A DNA stretch of 64,000 nt from Candidatus Poribacteria bacterium (GTDB taxonomy: Bacteria > Poribacteria > WGA-4E > UBA9662). Position 1 is the stretch's first letter, and the number at the start of each line of letters is the position of its first letter. Shown here piece after piece: positions 43,878 through 54,629 of this stretch. The notes beneath the pieces were generated by a model. The model searched no databases, was not told where the DNA came from, and saw only the letters and a list, made by a program, of their open reading frames with translations. Both the position numbers and the translations under genes were made by a program. The stretch is taken from positions 19,907 through 83,906 of the forward strand of contig JASMLX010000007.1 in NCBI GenBank assembly GCA_030748495.1, read 5' to 3'.

Positions 43878-46523
43878 ATGAAGTCCCACCAGGTACGAGA
43901 GAGCTTTCTCCAATTTTTCCGACAGAAAGGGCACACGATTGTTCCCAGTGCATCACTGGTACCGGCGGAAGACCCAACTCTCCTATTTACCAATGCCGGG
44001 ATGAATCAGTTTAAGGACGTTTTTCTAGGTCTGGGCAATCGGCCCTATACCCGTGTTGCCGATACACAAAAGGTTATTCGCGTCAGTGGCAAGCATAACG
44101 ATTTAGAGGAAGTGGGTTATGACGGCCATCACCATACCTTCTTTGAAATGCTCGGCAACTGGTCTTTCGGTGACTACTACAAGCGTGAGGCGATCCAGTT
44201 CGCCTGGGAGTTGGTGACTGAAGTCTGGCAGATTCCAAAAGAAAAAATCTGGGTAACCGTCTATCTGGACGACAATGAAGCCGAGGATTTGTGGGGATCG
44301 GTAACCGACTTGCCGGATGGGCGTGTAGTCCGGTTCGATGAAAAGGAAAACTTCTGGGAGATGGGAGAAACCGGTCCTTGTGGCCCCTGCTCTGAAATGT
44401 TCGTTGACTTAGGCCCGGAAGCCGACCCCGATTTTACAGGTGATCCACGTGATGGTATTAACGTCTCAGATCGATTTCGAGAGTTCTGGAATCTGGTTTT
44501 TATCCAGTATAATCGAGATCAGAATGGAGACTTACATCCGCTTCCTGAAAAGCACGTCGATACCGGAATGGGTTTTGAGCGGATTACCGCTATTCTTCAA
44601 GGCGTTAATTCTAACTACAAAACCGATGTTTTTCTACCGTTGTTGGAAACGATCTCTGATGTCACGGGGCAGCCCTATTTCGATGACGAGCGAGGAGCGC
44701 CACACCGTGTTATCGCTGATCATATCCGTTGCTTAACGTTTGCTATTGGCGATGGTGTGATGCCGTCTAACGACGGTCGAGGCTATGTGATTCGCCGAAT
44801 TCTACGCCGGGCGATACTGTATGGCAAACGGTTGGGTATGGATACCTCCTTTATCTTCAACTTTATCGATCCAGTCATCGAACAACTGGGAACGGCTTTC
44901 CCCGATGTCATTCCTCGCCGCGAATTAATTCAGAAAATCGTTCAGAGCGAAGAGAATCGTTTCCACCAAACGCTGGATCGTGGTTTAGATATACTCAATA
45001 CTTCACTGGATCGGATCGTGGCTAACGGTGATTCGACCTTAGATGGCGAACGGGCCTTTGAACTTTACGATACCTTTGGCTTTCCACTTGACCTAACGCA
45101 GATCCTAACCCGTGAACGTGAAATCGCAGTCGATGAGCAAGGGTTCAACGACAAAATGGAGCAACAGCAAGAGCGGAGTCGGGCTGCTTGGAGAGCTAGT
45201 GGCGGTAAGGGACAAGATGACCAGATCTTGGGCGAAATCTTTAAAGAGCATGGTCCAACCGAGTTTGTCGGTTACCACTCTGATTCAGCAACAGTTGAAG
45301 TTGTCGCTATCGTCCGGGGCCAAGAGATTATTTCTAAAGCCATAGCTGGAGAGGAAGTCCAATTGCTTCTCAACCAGACACCATTTTATGGCGAGTCTGG
45401 TGGGCAAGTCAGTGACCTGGGTACGATTGAAGGCCAGGATGTCAAACTTCAAGTTTTGGATGTGCAAAAGCCAATTTCAGATCTGATCGTTCATACTTGT
45501 CAGGTGGTTGAAGGTTCTGTAACTCCTCAAATGGTACTCACTGCACAGATTGATACCGAACGTCGTCAACAAACAGCTATCAGTCATACCGCCACCCATA
45601 TTCTACACAGTGCTTTGCGAGAGGTTCTCGGCACACATGTAGGGCAGGCAGGATCTCTGGTTGAACCCGGTCGATTAAGGTTTGACTTTTCCCATTATGA
45701 AGGAGTTTCCAGCGATCAATTGCAGCAAATTGAAACCTCAGTCAATGATAAAATTCGCCAAAATGATGTGGTCCAAACGAAGGTCATGCCGATTCAAGAA
45801 GCTAAGGATCAAGGAGCCCTTGCCTTTTTTGGTGATAAATATAGTGATATTGTTCGAATGGTTCAGACTGGTGACTATAGCACCGAACTTTGCGGTGGAA
45901 CACATCTGCAGATAACTGGTGCGATTGGACTATTTAACGTTATCGGTGAAAGCAGTGTGGCGGCCGGAACTCGCCGTATCGAAGCGCTGACGGGTGCAAC
46001 AGCAGTACAGCAGCAACAGATGGATTCTGCGCTACTTCAACAGATGTCGAATCTGCTCAAAACACAGCGCAGCCAAATCCCAGATCGGTTAAAAAAACTG
46101 CTTCGAGACAACCATCAACTGGAACGGGAGTTAGCAGATTTTAAAACGCAATTATCTACCACTCAGACAACTGACTTGACCCAGCATTCAGTCGAAGTCA
46201 AAGGCATTAATGTTGTTGCACAGTTTGTCGAAAATCTAGATCGGAACGGACTGCGAAATTTGACCGATGATCTAAAGAACCGGTTAGGGTCAGGAATCGT
46301 AGTCCTAGGGACTGGTACGAAAGATAATGTATCCTTGATTGTCGGCGTCACATCCGATTTAACCCCTGGTATCCAAGCGGGAAACTTGATGAAAGTCATT
46401 GCAACTTCGGCCGGTGGTCGGGGTGGTGGTCGACCGGAGTTAGCGCAAGGGGGGACTAGCGATTTGGAACAGGCCAAGTCGGCGGTTAGCAAGGCCCCAC
46501 AGCTAATTGAGGATCTGATATGA
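43878..46523 (+). CDS. alaS: Alanyl-tRNA synthetase
   Basis: A full-length 881-residue AlaRS. The class II catalytic domain has LFTNAGMNQFKDVFLG and GDGVMPSNDGRGYVIRRILR. The editing domain has the zinc/catalytic motif SHTATHILHSALREVLG together with ELCGGTHLQITGAIGLFN. The C-terminal oligomerisation and C-Ala domain ends with AGGRGGGRPELAQGGTSD. It charges tRNA-Ala and clears mischarged serine or glycine. The ATG is supported by homology (MKSHQVRESFLQFFRQKGH is the normal start). It follows recX closely and is followed 34 bases later by a small envelope gene. Confidence 0.97.
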   Translation: MKSHQVRESFLQFFRQKGHTIVPSASLVPAEDPTLLFTNAGMNQFKDVFLGLGNRPYTRVADTQKVIRVSGKHNDLEEVGYDGHHHTFFEMLGNWSFGDYYKREAIQFAWELVTEVWQIPKEKIWVTVYLDDNEAEDLWGSVTDLPDGRVVRFDEKENFWEMGETGPCGPCSEMFVDLGPEADPDFTGDPRDGINVSDRFREFWNLVFIQYNRDQNGDLHPLPEKHVDTGMGFERITAILQGVNSNYKTDVFLPLLETISDVTGQPYFDDERGAPHRVIADHIRCLTFAIGDGVMPSNDGRGYVIRRILRRAILYGKRLGMDTSFIFNFIDPVIEQLGTAFPDVIPRRELIQKIVQSEENRFHQTLDRGLDILNTSLDRIVANGDSTLDGERAFELYDTFGFPLDLTQILTREREIAVDEQGFNDKMEQQQERSRAAWRASGGKGQDDQILGEIFKEHGPTEFVGYHSDSATVEVVAIVRGQEIISKAIAGEEVQLLLNQTPFYGESGGQVSDLGTIEGQDVKLQVLDVQKPISDLIVHTCQVVEGSVTPQMVLTAQIDTERRQQTAISHTATHILHSALREVLGTHVGQAGSLVEPGRLRFDFSHYEGVSSDQLQQIETSVNDKIRQNDVVQTKVMPIQEAKDQGALAFFGDKYSDIVRMVQTGDYSTELCGGTHLQITGAIGLFNVIGESSVAAGTRRIEALTGATAVQQQQMDSALLQQMSNLLKTQRSQIPDRLKKLLRDNHQLERELADFKTQLSTTQTTDLTQHSVEVKGINVVAQFVENLDRNGLRNLTDDLKNRLGSGIVVLGTGTKDNVSLIVGVTSDLTPGIQAGNLMKVIATSAGGRGGGRPELAQGGTSDLEQAKSAVSKAPQLIEDLI

Positions 46524-46557
46524 CAAAACCAAACGATCTTATAAAGGCCAATGCATA

Positions 46558-47028
46558 ATGTCAGCACTTTTGTGGCAAATTCCTTTGGCTGTTGCGCTTT
46601 TGGGTTTGGCCTGGTTTTTTATCTCGTTGGCTTTCCAATTGGGAAAAACCTTAAAGTCGGTTGAGAGTGTAGTTGACGGACAGGTTGTACCACTTCTCAG
46701 AGAGTTGAACCAAACGACGACTGATCTCAATCGAGATTTACCCCAATTAATCGGCAATTTGAACCAATTGATACAAACTTTGCAAGAGATTAGTACCTCA
46801 GAAGTTCAACCAACGCTACATTCGGTGCAAAAGATGACCGAGTTGATGAACCAAAATGCCTCTAAAATAGATCTATTGGTAAATGAAATTGGTGAATTTT
46901 CAAAAAATACAGTTAGCCGTGCCAATTACTATCGCGACCAATTGGCGATACCATTGACAGACTTGCTCAGTTTATGGAGCGGTATTAAGGCTGGTTTTGA
47001 GCATTTAGTAAAGTGGAAAAATAAGTGA
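46558..47028 (+). CDS. DUF948-like membrane-anchored coiled-coil protein
   Basis: A 156-residue protein with one N-terminal membrane segment (WQIPLAVALLGLAWFFISLA) followed by a long helical region (SVESVVDGQVVPLLRELNQT, LPQLIGNLNQLIQTLQEIS), the layout of DUF948/YtxG-type proteins. The helical part should project from the membrane. The exact role is unknown; relatives are general-stress or envelope proteins. It is followed 24 bases later by a YtxH-like gene, a pairing that occurs in other bacteria as well. Confidence 0.8.
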   Translation: MSALLWQIPLAVALLGLAWFFISLAFQLGKTLKSVESVVDGQVVPLLRELNQTTTDLNRDLPQLIGNLNQLIQTLQEISTSEVQPTLHSVQKMTELMNQNASKIDLLVNEIGEFSKNTVSRANYYRDQLAIPLTDLLSLWSGIKAGFEHLVKWKNK

Positions 47029-47052
47029 TGTAATTTTGAGGGAGGTAAGATT

Positions 47053-47406
47053 GTGAGCAATGATAAAGACGATGGTGCTCTGGCAATTATTCTAGCCTTT
47101 TTTGCCGGAGGGTTAGTGGGTTCGGTTCTAGGGCTTTTACTCGCGCCATTTTCAGGCCGAGAAACCCGGGAACGGATTCTGGACACAACATTGGAGACTA
47201 AAGATCGAACTGTTGGGGTGGCAACCCAAGTAAGAGAGCTCGCAGCACAATCGTTTGAAGCAGGTACGCAAGCCTTTCAGCAGCGGAAAGAAGAGGTTGC
47301 TATTGAGTTGGACGACTCCGTCGAAACCTCTGAACCAGAAAAGATGGAAACGTTGGAATCCACACCACAGGTACAGGATGCGCTGATAGAAGAACCCACC
47401 GCCTAA
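47053..47406 (+). CDS. YtxH-like small membrane protein
   Basis: A 117-residue protein starting at a GTG with GGGAGGT upstream. An N-terminal glycine-rich membrane segment (AIILAFFAGGLVGSVLGLLL) is followed directly by the APFSGRETRERILD stretch characteristic of YtxH (L-L-x-A-P-x-S-G-x-x-T-R). The tail is acidic and probably disordered (DDSVETSEPEKMETLESTPQ). YtxH-type proteins are small envelope proteins of uncertain function, often next to DUF948 proteins as here. Confidence 0.85.
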   Translation: MSNDKDDGALAIILAFFAGGLVGSVLGLLLAPFSGRETRERILDTTLETKDRTVGVATQVRELAAQSFEAGTQAFQQRKEEVAIELDDSVETSEPEKMETLESTPQVQDALIEEPTA

Positions 47407-47528
47407 CCTATACTTTATTCTACACTCTCTGAGCCACAGTCTATTCTTCCTCTCGGCCCTGGCCAAAGAAGTAGGTCGTGGCTTATTTTTATGCCACACT
47501 TACATATCTTTATTTGTGTCTTCACCTA

Positions 47529-48296
47529 ATGAATCCAGAAAAACTTAAAACGCTGCTGACCGAAGTTCAACAGAGCCAAACCAGCATTGACGACGCACTA
47601 GATGTTCTGCGCCGTTTACCTTTTGAAGATCTAGGCTTCTCTAAAATCGATTTCCATCGCCAACTTCGACAGGGTTTTCCAGAAGTGATCTTCTGTCAGG
47701 GAAAAACGGTCGATCAGGTGACGGAAATTGCCAAACGCCTGCTCGAAGCCGATCAACCCTTGTTTGCCACCCGTGCTACCATTGAAATGTATCAAGCCAT
47801 CGCTCAACTGGCACCGATAGCGACATTTAATGAGGCCGGTCGAACCATCAGTCTTCCATCTAACGATCAGCAACCCACTCTTTTGAAAGAAGGTATCTTA
47901 GTCGTGTCGGCAGGGACTTCCGATATTCCTGTGGCCGAGGAGGCTGTTGAGACCGCCACCATATTGGGAAACAAAGTAGAACGCCTATATGATGTTGGTG
48001 TGGCGGGAATCCATCGTCTGTTGGGGAACTATGAACAATTAGCTGAGGCTAATGTCGTGGTTGTAGTAGCGGGAATGGAAGGCGCACTAGCTAGCGTCGT
48101 TGGTGGGCTAATCGACAAACCTGTGATTGCGGTTCCGACAAGTATCGGTTATGGAGCCAGTTTTAGCGGCGTCGCTGCACTACTAGCCATGCTGAACAGT
48201 TGTGCTTCGGGCGTTAGCGTGGTTAATATCGACAACGGTTTTGGGGCAGGTTACAGCGCCGCATTAATCAACCGTCAAATTACAGACGAAAAATGA
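47529..48296 (+). CDS. larB: LarB-like pyridinium-3,5-biscarboxylic acid mononucleotide synthase
   Basis: About 255 residues. LarB carboxylates nicotinic acid adenine dinucleotide in the synthesis of the nickel-pincer cofactor. Recognisable stretches are [20 protein letters not shown] then [11 protein letters not shown] at the N-terminus, [20 protein letters not shown] (PurE-like core), [34 protein letters not shown], and [20 protein letters not shown]. The frame is open to 47478 but the homologous part starts at the ATG at 47529. The partners larC and larE are not seen in this window. The next gene starts after one base. Confidence 0.9.
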   Translation: MNPEKLKTLLTEVQQSQTSIDDALDVLRRLPFEDLGFSKIDFHRQLRQGFPEVIFCQGKTVDQVTEIAKRLLEADQPLFATRATIEMYQAIAQLAPIATFNEAGRTISLPSNDQQPTLLKEGILVVSAGTSDIPVAEEAVETATILGNKVERLYDVGVAGIHRLLGNYEQLAEANVVVVVAGMEGALASVVGGLIDKPVIAVPTSIGYGASFSGVAALLAMLNSCASGVSVVNIDNGFGAGYSAALINRQITDEK

Positions 48297-48297
48297 G

Positions 48298-49239
48298 ATG
48301 GGCCTCCATCCAATCGTTTTAGATACGGATCCAGGGGTTGATGACGCACTGGCTATTATTTACGCACTCAACCATCTAGATTTACAGGTCCACGCCATCA
48401 CTACGGTTTGCGGTAACATTGGTGTTGATCAAGCGACCATAAATACCCAAATCGTTCTATCCCTTCTCGATTGTGTGGTCCCCTTAGCTATGGGGCAGAA
48501 TCAACCCATCTACTATCCGCTGCAGACTGCGCCCCATGTTCATGGCCTAGACGGTTTAGGCAACGTCTCGGTCCAGTTTGAATCTTTAGAAGAGCAGGTG
48601 GTTAAAAAGTCGGCTGTAGAATTAATACTCGACTTTGTGGCCAAGTTTCCAGATCAGTTACGGTTGGTCTGCATTGGGCCATTGACCAACATCGCTCAGG
48701 CAATTTTAGCCAATTCGCCGCTGATGCGACGGACCAAAGAGATTATCTTGATGGGTGGTGCGTTCGAGCAACGTGGGAATGTGACCACAAGCGCCGAGTT
48801 CAATATCTACGTAGATCCACATGCAGCAAAAATTGTATTGGAATCGGGTGTCCCCATTACCATCCTATCACTGGACCTGACTCATCAAGTTATACTCTCA
48901 GCAGACCGTCTCCATCAAGCCACACTGTGTAGTAATGCCCCTTGGCGTGATTTCACCTGGTCTATAACCCAACCGTGTATGCGATTTCACCAGCACCAGG
49001 AGGGTTTCCATGGAATGTACTTACACGACCCGCTGGCTGTCGGTTACCTGTTGCGGCCAGATTTATTCAAAACAGTGCCAGCGGAAGTCAGAGTGGAAAC
49101 ATCAAGTTCATCAACTCGCGGTATGACGGTCGCTAATCTGCACCAGCAACCCATGACGCCAAATGCTCAAATCTGCGTTGCTGTCAAAGTTGAACAATTC
49201 TTAAACCACTTTCTCCAAACGCTATTAGATTTACCTTGA
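48298..49239 (+). CDS. Nucleoside hydrolase (inosine/uridine-preferring type)
   Basis: A 313-residue hydrolase. The Ca-binding N-terminal motif is IVLDTDPGVDDALAIIYALN, with DxDxxxDD. The substrate region has VHGLDGLGN, and LRLVCIGPLTNIAQAILANS and EIILMGGAFEQRGNVTTSAE then FNIYVDPHAA are the other conserved blocks. It releases free bases from ribonucleosides by N-glycosidic hydrolysis. Its ATG lies one base after the larB stop, so coupling is likely, though a biochemical link is not obvious. Its 3' end overlaps the end of the convergent ftsB gene by nine bases. Confidence 0.92.
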   Translation: MGLHPIVLDTDPGVDDALAIIYALNHLDLQVHAITTVCGNIGVDQATINTQIVLSLLDCVVPLAMGQNQPIYYPLQTAPHVHGLDGLGNVSVQFESLEEQVVKKSAVELILDFVAKFPDQLRLVCIGPLTNIAQAILANSPLMRRTKEIILMGGAFEQRGNVTTSAEFNIYVDPHAAKIVLESGVPITILSLDLTHQVILSADRLHQATLCSNAPWRDFTWSITQPCMRFHQHQEGFHGMYLHDPLAVGYLLRPDLFKTVPAEVRVETSSSSTRGMTVANLHQQPMTPNAQICVAVKVEQFLNHFLQTLLDLP

Positions 49240-49512
49240 CCTCTTGACAAACCGATAAACTTTTTCGCCCGGTTTGATATAACCAAGTTGACGTACTAGC
49301 CGCTCCTGCGTTAATGGGTTAGACTCCAATTGATCAACCCTGGTTTTCAAATCATCTCTTTGCTGTCGGAGTTTTTCCAGTTTCGCTTGGTAGTCGGTCC
49401 GGAAAGCAATTGCCCGGCGCCAATTCAGGAATCCCTGCCCTGTATGGTAGAGACTGGTTACCAGCAGTACCAGCAGAAAAGCAGCTAAACAGATCCGTAG
49501 GAAACGACGCAT
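49231..49512 (-). CDS. ftsB: FtsB/DivIC septum formation protein
   Basis: A 93-residue bitopic protein: one N-terminal membrane segment (LRICLAAFLLVLLVTSLYHT), then a coiled coil (YQAKLEKLRQQRDDLKTRVD) and the conserved end ESNPLTQERLVRQLGYIKPG with EKVYRF. This is the FtsB/DivIC layout; it joins FtsL and FtsQ in the division complex. It lies 51 bases downstream of eno, an adjacency also known from other bacteria, which supports the assignment. The 3' end overlaps that of the nucleoside hydrolase. Confidence 0.85.
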   Translation of the reverse strand: MRRFLRICLAAFLLVLLVTSLYHTGQGFLNWRRAIAFRTDYQAKLEKLRQQRDDLKTRVDQLESNPLTQERLVRQLGYIKPGEKVYRFVKRSR

Positions 49513-49563
49513 AACGCTAGTTTTTCGATCGAGGAAGTTATCCCTGGAAGTAACCTATTAGCT

Positions 49564-50859
<1,296 letters not shown>

Positions 50860-50929
50860 TTATATTTTAGAGAAAAGGCTGATTCAAAGCCTAATTTTTG
50901 ATATTAATTTCTAAATATTTATCTTTAAC

Positions 50930-51724
50930 TTAAAAGTGATCCCATAAATCTGGGTTTTCGGTTAAAATCTCGGGACCGTCCGACAGGATGGCAACAGTAT
51001 GCTCAAAGTGAGCGGAAAGGCTCAGGTCGGCGGTAACCGCAGTCCAGCCATCCTCTAGGGTTACCGAATCTCCAGTGCCAACATTGATCATCGGCTCAAT
51101 CGCTATCACCATACCGGGTTTCAATCTTGGGCCGGTTCCAGGAACCCCTGAATTGGGAACTTGTGGTGGCTCGTGCATACTCCTACCGATACCATGTCCT
51201 ACAAAGTTGTGCGCGATGTGAAATCCGTGCAACTCCGCATAGGCTTGGACGGCATGACACACATCGCCCAAACGGTTGCCGGGCTTAGCTTGTTCGATGG
51301 CTTTATAAAGTGATGTTCTGGTGACATCCAGCAATTTTTGGGCTTCAGCCGAAACTTGACCAACTTTAAAGGTAAAAGCGTTATCTCCATGAAAGCCATT
51401 CAGAAAGATAGCAGTGTCGATGCTGGCAATCTGTCCGCTTTGCAAGATCTGGCTTTCGCTTGGCACACCGTGGACGATTACTTCGTTAATCGAGGAACAG
51501 ATTGTCGCTGGGTAAGGAGGATGATTGGGTAATTGATAACCGAGGAAGGAAGATTCTCCTCCCAATTCTTTGATCGTTTGACAACAAATCCGATCTAGTT
51601 CAGCAGTGGAAACGCCAGGGGAAACAGCTTCTCCAATGCGTTGTAACATGATAGCGGCAGTTCGACCGCTTCCCTGCATTTTCTCAATATCTTTTTTGGA
51701 TTTTAACCGAATTCGATTTCTCAT
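50930..51724 (-). CDS. map: Methionine aminopeptidase, type I
   Basis: A 264-residue enzyme that removes the initiator Met. Metal ligands are visible as SIDTAIFLNGFHGDNAFTFK (two Asp), HNFVGHGIGRSMHEPPQVPN (His), VIAIEPMINVG (Glu) and the last Glu in AHFEHTVAIL. HGVPSESQILQSG is the standard substrate-side His stretch. Length fits type I without an N-terminal zinc domain. It lies 82 bases upstream of eno and 106 bases downstream of miaB in the same orientation. Confidence 0.97.
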   Translation of the reverse strand: MRNRIRLKSKKDIEKMQGSGRTAAIMLQRIGEAVSPGVSTAELDRICCQTIKELGGESSFLGYQLPNHPPYPATICSSINEVIVHGVPSESQILQSGQIASIDTAIFLNGFHGDNAFTFKVGQVSAEAQKLLDVTRTSLYKAIEQAKPGNRLGDVCHAVQAYAELHGFHIAHNFVGHGIGRSMHEPPQVPNSGVPGTGPRLKPGMVIAIEPMINVGTGDSVTLEDGWTAVTADLSLSAHFEHTVAILSDGPEILTENPDLWDHF

Positions 51725-51830
51725 TACTTAAAGTTATAATTGCGCAATCTACTCTCAATGATACGATTCAAGGCCACCTTTTGGTTTCGTAGAAGTTACC
51801 GTCAGGCGTAATTTTGATGAAAGGTGAATT

Positions 51831-53225
51831 CTAATTGCCAGGTGATACGATATTGCCAATTAAGGTTTGTGCCGTAGCCGAGTTAATCTGAACCAACACA
51901 GTATCACCAACGTTGGCACTTAAGCGAGGAAAGACAGTTGTCTTAAAACTGCGCGTTCTACCGAAGAAGTCGTCAGTTGACCTTTTTGATTCCCCTTCAA
52001 CTAGCACTTCAACCGTTTTACCGATTAATGCTTGGTTGATTTGATGGGAGATTTGATATTGTTGCTCAATGATGCACTGTAGCCGCTCGATCTTCACTTT
52101 TTCCGGCACATCATCGGTCAGCGACTTGTGGGCTAATGTACCTTCTCGATCAGAATACTTAAACATAAAAGCGGAATCGTAGCGGATTTCAGCCATCATG
52201 CTGTAAGTCTGTTGAAAATCTTCTTCAGTCTCCCCACAGAAACCGACAATAATGTCGGTGCTTATGGACAAGTTGGGCATTCGATCTCGCATCTGGGCTA
52301 CTAAATCACGGTACTCGTTCGCCGTGTAAGTACGTCGCATAGCTTGCAAAACTCGTGTTGATCCTGATTGCAGCGGTAGATGAATCTGTTGACAGACTTT
52401 GTCGCAGTTTGCCATCGCTTCGATCATCGGTTCTGAAGCATCATTGGGATGAGGCGAGGTGAAGCGGATTCTCTTCAGCCCTTCCACTTGATTTAGGGTA
52501 ACCAGAAGATCCCCGAAATCATGTTTCCCAGCTTGATAAGAATTAACCGTTTGACCGAGTAAGACAATCTCTTTAAACCCTTCATCGACCAGCCGGTGGC
52601 ATTCTTCAGCCAGTATCGGAACAGAGATACTTCGCTCTCGCCCACGTGTGAAGGGAACCACACAAAAAGTACACATCTTGTCGCAACCCCGTTGAATCGT
52701 TAGCCAGGCGCGAACCCCATCCTTGCGAATCGGTGCTAGATCGGCATAATCCTCGCTTCTGTCGAGTTTTAGTCCCACAAACGGATCTTTAGATCTCGCA
52801 GCGTGGATTGCTTGTGGAAGACTACGGTAAGCGTCTGGACCAAGAATAATATCTACAAATGGTGCTGCTTCGATAATCTGCTGACGCAGATGCTGAGCCA
52901 TGCAACCACAAACGCCCAGAACCGTATCCGGTTTTCGACGCTTGATGCTGTTAAGGTGTTGGAGACGGTGAAAAACCTTCTCTTCCGCATTTTCTCGAAT
53001 TGCACAAGTGTTGATAAGGATAACATCCGCATCCTCCGCCCGGTCCAGTAGATAATAACCAATACCTGATAAAATACCAGCCATGAGTTCGCTATCACTG
53101 ACGTTCATCTGACAGCCGTAGGTTTCGATGTAGACAGTTCCCATCACTTGTGGCGATGCCATCCCTTTACCAAGGGGAGTGGTAGCTGTCTGAATAGAAT
53201 TGTAGAGTGGCAATTTTCTTCTCAT
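51831..53225 (-). CDS. miaB: tRNA-2-methylthio-N6-dimethylallyladenosine synthase MiaB
   Basis: A radical SAM methylthiotransferase. The N-terminal UPF0004 domain has three cluster Cys in YGCQMNVSDSE, INTCAIRENAEEK and GVCGCMAQH. The SAM cluster is RGCDKMCTFCVVPFTRGRER. A TRAM domain closes the protein (KTVEVLVEGESKRSTDDFFG). It thiomethylates A37 of tRNAs. The open frame starts at 53225, but relatives begin near MGTVYIETYG. The first 21 residues (RKLPLYNSIQTATTPLGKG) are encoded over a palindromic repeat, so the true start may be the ATG at 53162 or 53144. None of the candidates has a strong ribosome site. Confidence 0.95.
   Translation of the reverse strand: MRRKLPLYNSIQTATTPLGKGMASPQVMGTVYIETYGCQMNVSDSELMAGILSGIGYYLLDRAEDADVILINTCAIRENAEEKVFHRLQHLNSIKRRKPDTVLGVCGCMAQHLRQQIIEAAPFVDIILGPDAYRSLPQAIHAARSKDPFVGLKLDRSEDYADLAPIRKDGVRAWLTIQRGCDKMCTFCVVPFTRGRERSISVPILAEECHRLVDEGFKEIVLLGQTVNSYQAGKHDFGDLLVTLNQVEGLKRIRFTSPHPNDASEPMIEAMANCDKVCQQIHLPLQSGSTRVLQAMRRTYTANEYRDLVAQMRDRMPNLSISTDIIVGFCGETEEDFQQTYSMMAEIRYDSAFMFKYSDREGTLAHKSLTDDVPEKVKIERLQCIIEQQYQISHQINQALIGKTVEVLVEGESKRSTDDFFGRTRSFKTTVFPRLSANVGDTVLVQINSATAQTLIGNIVSPGN
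53163..53179. repeat. Palindromic repeat, copy 4, inside the miaB 5' region
   Basis: CCCTTTACCAAGGGG matches the core of the copy at 13220 (CCCTTTACCAAGGGG) exactly over 15 bases. On the coding strand it encodes TPLGKG within the unusual N-terminal extension of MiaB, or else lies in the leader if translation starts at 53162 or 53144. Confidence 0.6.
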
Positions 53226-53435
53226 TAAGAATTAAGAGGACTGGTAATTGTCTGGTCTGTAGTCGAAAGTGAATAGGATCGAAGATGTAAGTTTGCGGGA
53301 AATTAAACGCAGTTTCAAGCAATCGGGTGCATAAAAGAAAAGAGAGAAAAGCCCGGTACTATCTGGGAAACTCGCTGTTTTGCTTGCAGCAGTGATAGCT
53401 AACCCCATCATGAAAAATCGATGATAGTAAGACAT

Positions 53436-54608
53436 CTAGAATAGAGCCCGCCGTATTTGCCGCACAGCTTGTCGGATTCGGTCCACATTTTCAACTAGCG
53501 CAATCCGGACGTAGCCTTCACCATTGTGGCCAAAACCGGCTCCAGGTGAAATACAAACCTCCGCTTCGTCGAGTATCTTAGTAGCAAATTCCATTGAAGT
53601 CAGGTGCTGATACGGTTTGGGAATTGGTGCCCAGACAAACATTGAAGCACGCGGCAATTGCACTGACCAGCCGATGCGATTCAATCCTTCGACCAGAGCA
53701 TCACGCCGTTTCTGATAGGTTTGCGCATGCTCTTTCACTAGGTCTGGTTCAGATCGTAAGGCGGTGATACCGGCCACCTGAATCGGTGCAAAGATTCCGT
53801 AGTCGTAATAGCCTTTGATTTGGGCTAAAGCGTCAATTAGCTCTGCGTTCCCGACAGCGAAGCCACACCGCCACCCCGCCATATTGTAGGATTTGGAGAG
53901 AGAGAGAAACTCTATCCCTATATCTTTAGCATCTTCAATCTGTAAAAGGCTGGGTGCTTCATAGCCGTCAAAAACGATATCCGCATAGGCTAAGTCGTGA
54001 ACAACCACGATCTGGTTCTTTTTGGCAAAATCGACGACCTCTCTGAAGAAGTCCAGATCGACTACTGCTCCTGTCGGATTATGTGGAAAACTCAGGATTA
54101 ACACTTTGGGACGAGGCCAGATATCGCGTGTAATCTCCGACAGACTAGGCACAAACTGGTTTTCTTCATGCAGGGGAATACTGACAACACTCCCGCCTGC
54201 TAAGATGATGCTATAAATGTGGATTGGGAAAGTTGGGTTTGGTACCAAGACTAAATCACCTTCGTCGATCAGTGCCAACGCCAAGTGAGACAAGCCCTCT
54301 TTGGTACCGATTACAGAGATCGCCTCGGTATCGGGATTCAGATCAACCCCAAAGCGGCGCTGATAGTGCCTGCAGATCTCACGTCGCAAGTTAAAAATCC
54401 CTTTTGATGCTGAGTAGCGATGATTTCGTGGGTCTTGAACTGCTTCGCAGAGTTTATCCACAATTGGTTGTGGTGTTGGATCGTTCGGGTTGCCCATTCC
54501 TAAGTCGATGACATCAATGCCCTGTGTTCGGCGCTCGTAGGTCAACTGCTTCAATTTACCAAACATATAGGGCGGTAAGCGGTCTAGACGTTTTGAAAAG
54601 GCGTTCAT
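53436..54608 (-). CDS. PLP-dependent aminotransferase, class I (AlaC/LL-DAP aminotransferase-like)
   Basis: A 390-residue fold-type I aminotransferase. DVIDLGMGNPNDPTPQPIVD opens the domain, LSFPHNPTGAVVDLDFFREV holds the conserved Asn-Pro-Thr-Gly, HDLAYADIVFDGY the Asp and Tyr that contact the cofactor, and SLSKSYNMAGWRCGFAVGN the Schiff-base Lys. The C-terminal Arg is in GEGYVRIALVEN. The sequence type is close to AlaC (glutamate-pyruvate transaminase) and related LL-diaminopimelate aminotransferases, so alanine or lysine/peptidoglycan precursor synthesis is likely. It starts 21 bases after the YigZ gene. Confidence 0.9.
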   Translation of the reverse strand: MNAFSKRLDRLPPYMFGKLKQLTYERRTQGIDVIDLGMGNPNDPTPQPIVDKLCEAVQDPRNHRYSASKGIFNLRREICRHYQRRFGVDLNPDTEAISVIGTKEGLSHLALALIDEGDLVLVPNPTFPIHIYSIILAGGSVVSIPLHEENQFVPSLSEITRDIWPRPKVLILSFPHNPTGAVVDLDFFREVVDFAKKNQIVVVHDLAYADIVFDGYEAPSLLQIEDAKDIGIEFLSLSKSYNMAGWRCGFAVGNAELIDALAQIKGYYDYGIFAPIQVAGITALRSEPDLVKEHAQTYQKRRDALVEGLNRIGWSVQLPRASMFVWAPIPKPYQHLTSMEFATKILDEAEVCISPGAGFGHNGEGYVRIALVENVDRIRQAVRQIRRALF

Positions 54609-54629
54609 CCTATAGCCTCCGAATTTCGA

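Noticed and set aside
53232..53435. 67-codon minus-strand frame between the aminotransferase and miaB
   Set aside because: No ribosome site, no family resemblance, and the sequence is better explained as intergenic.
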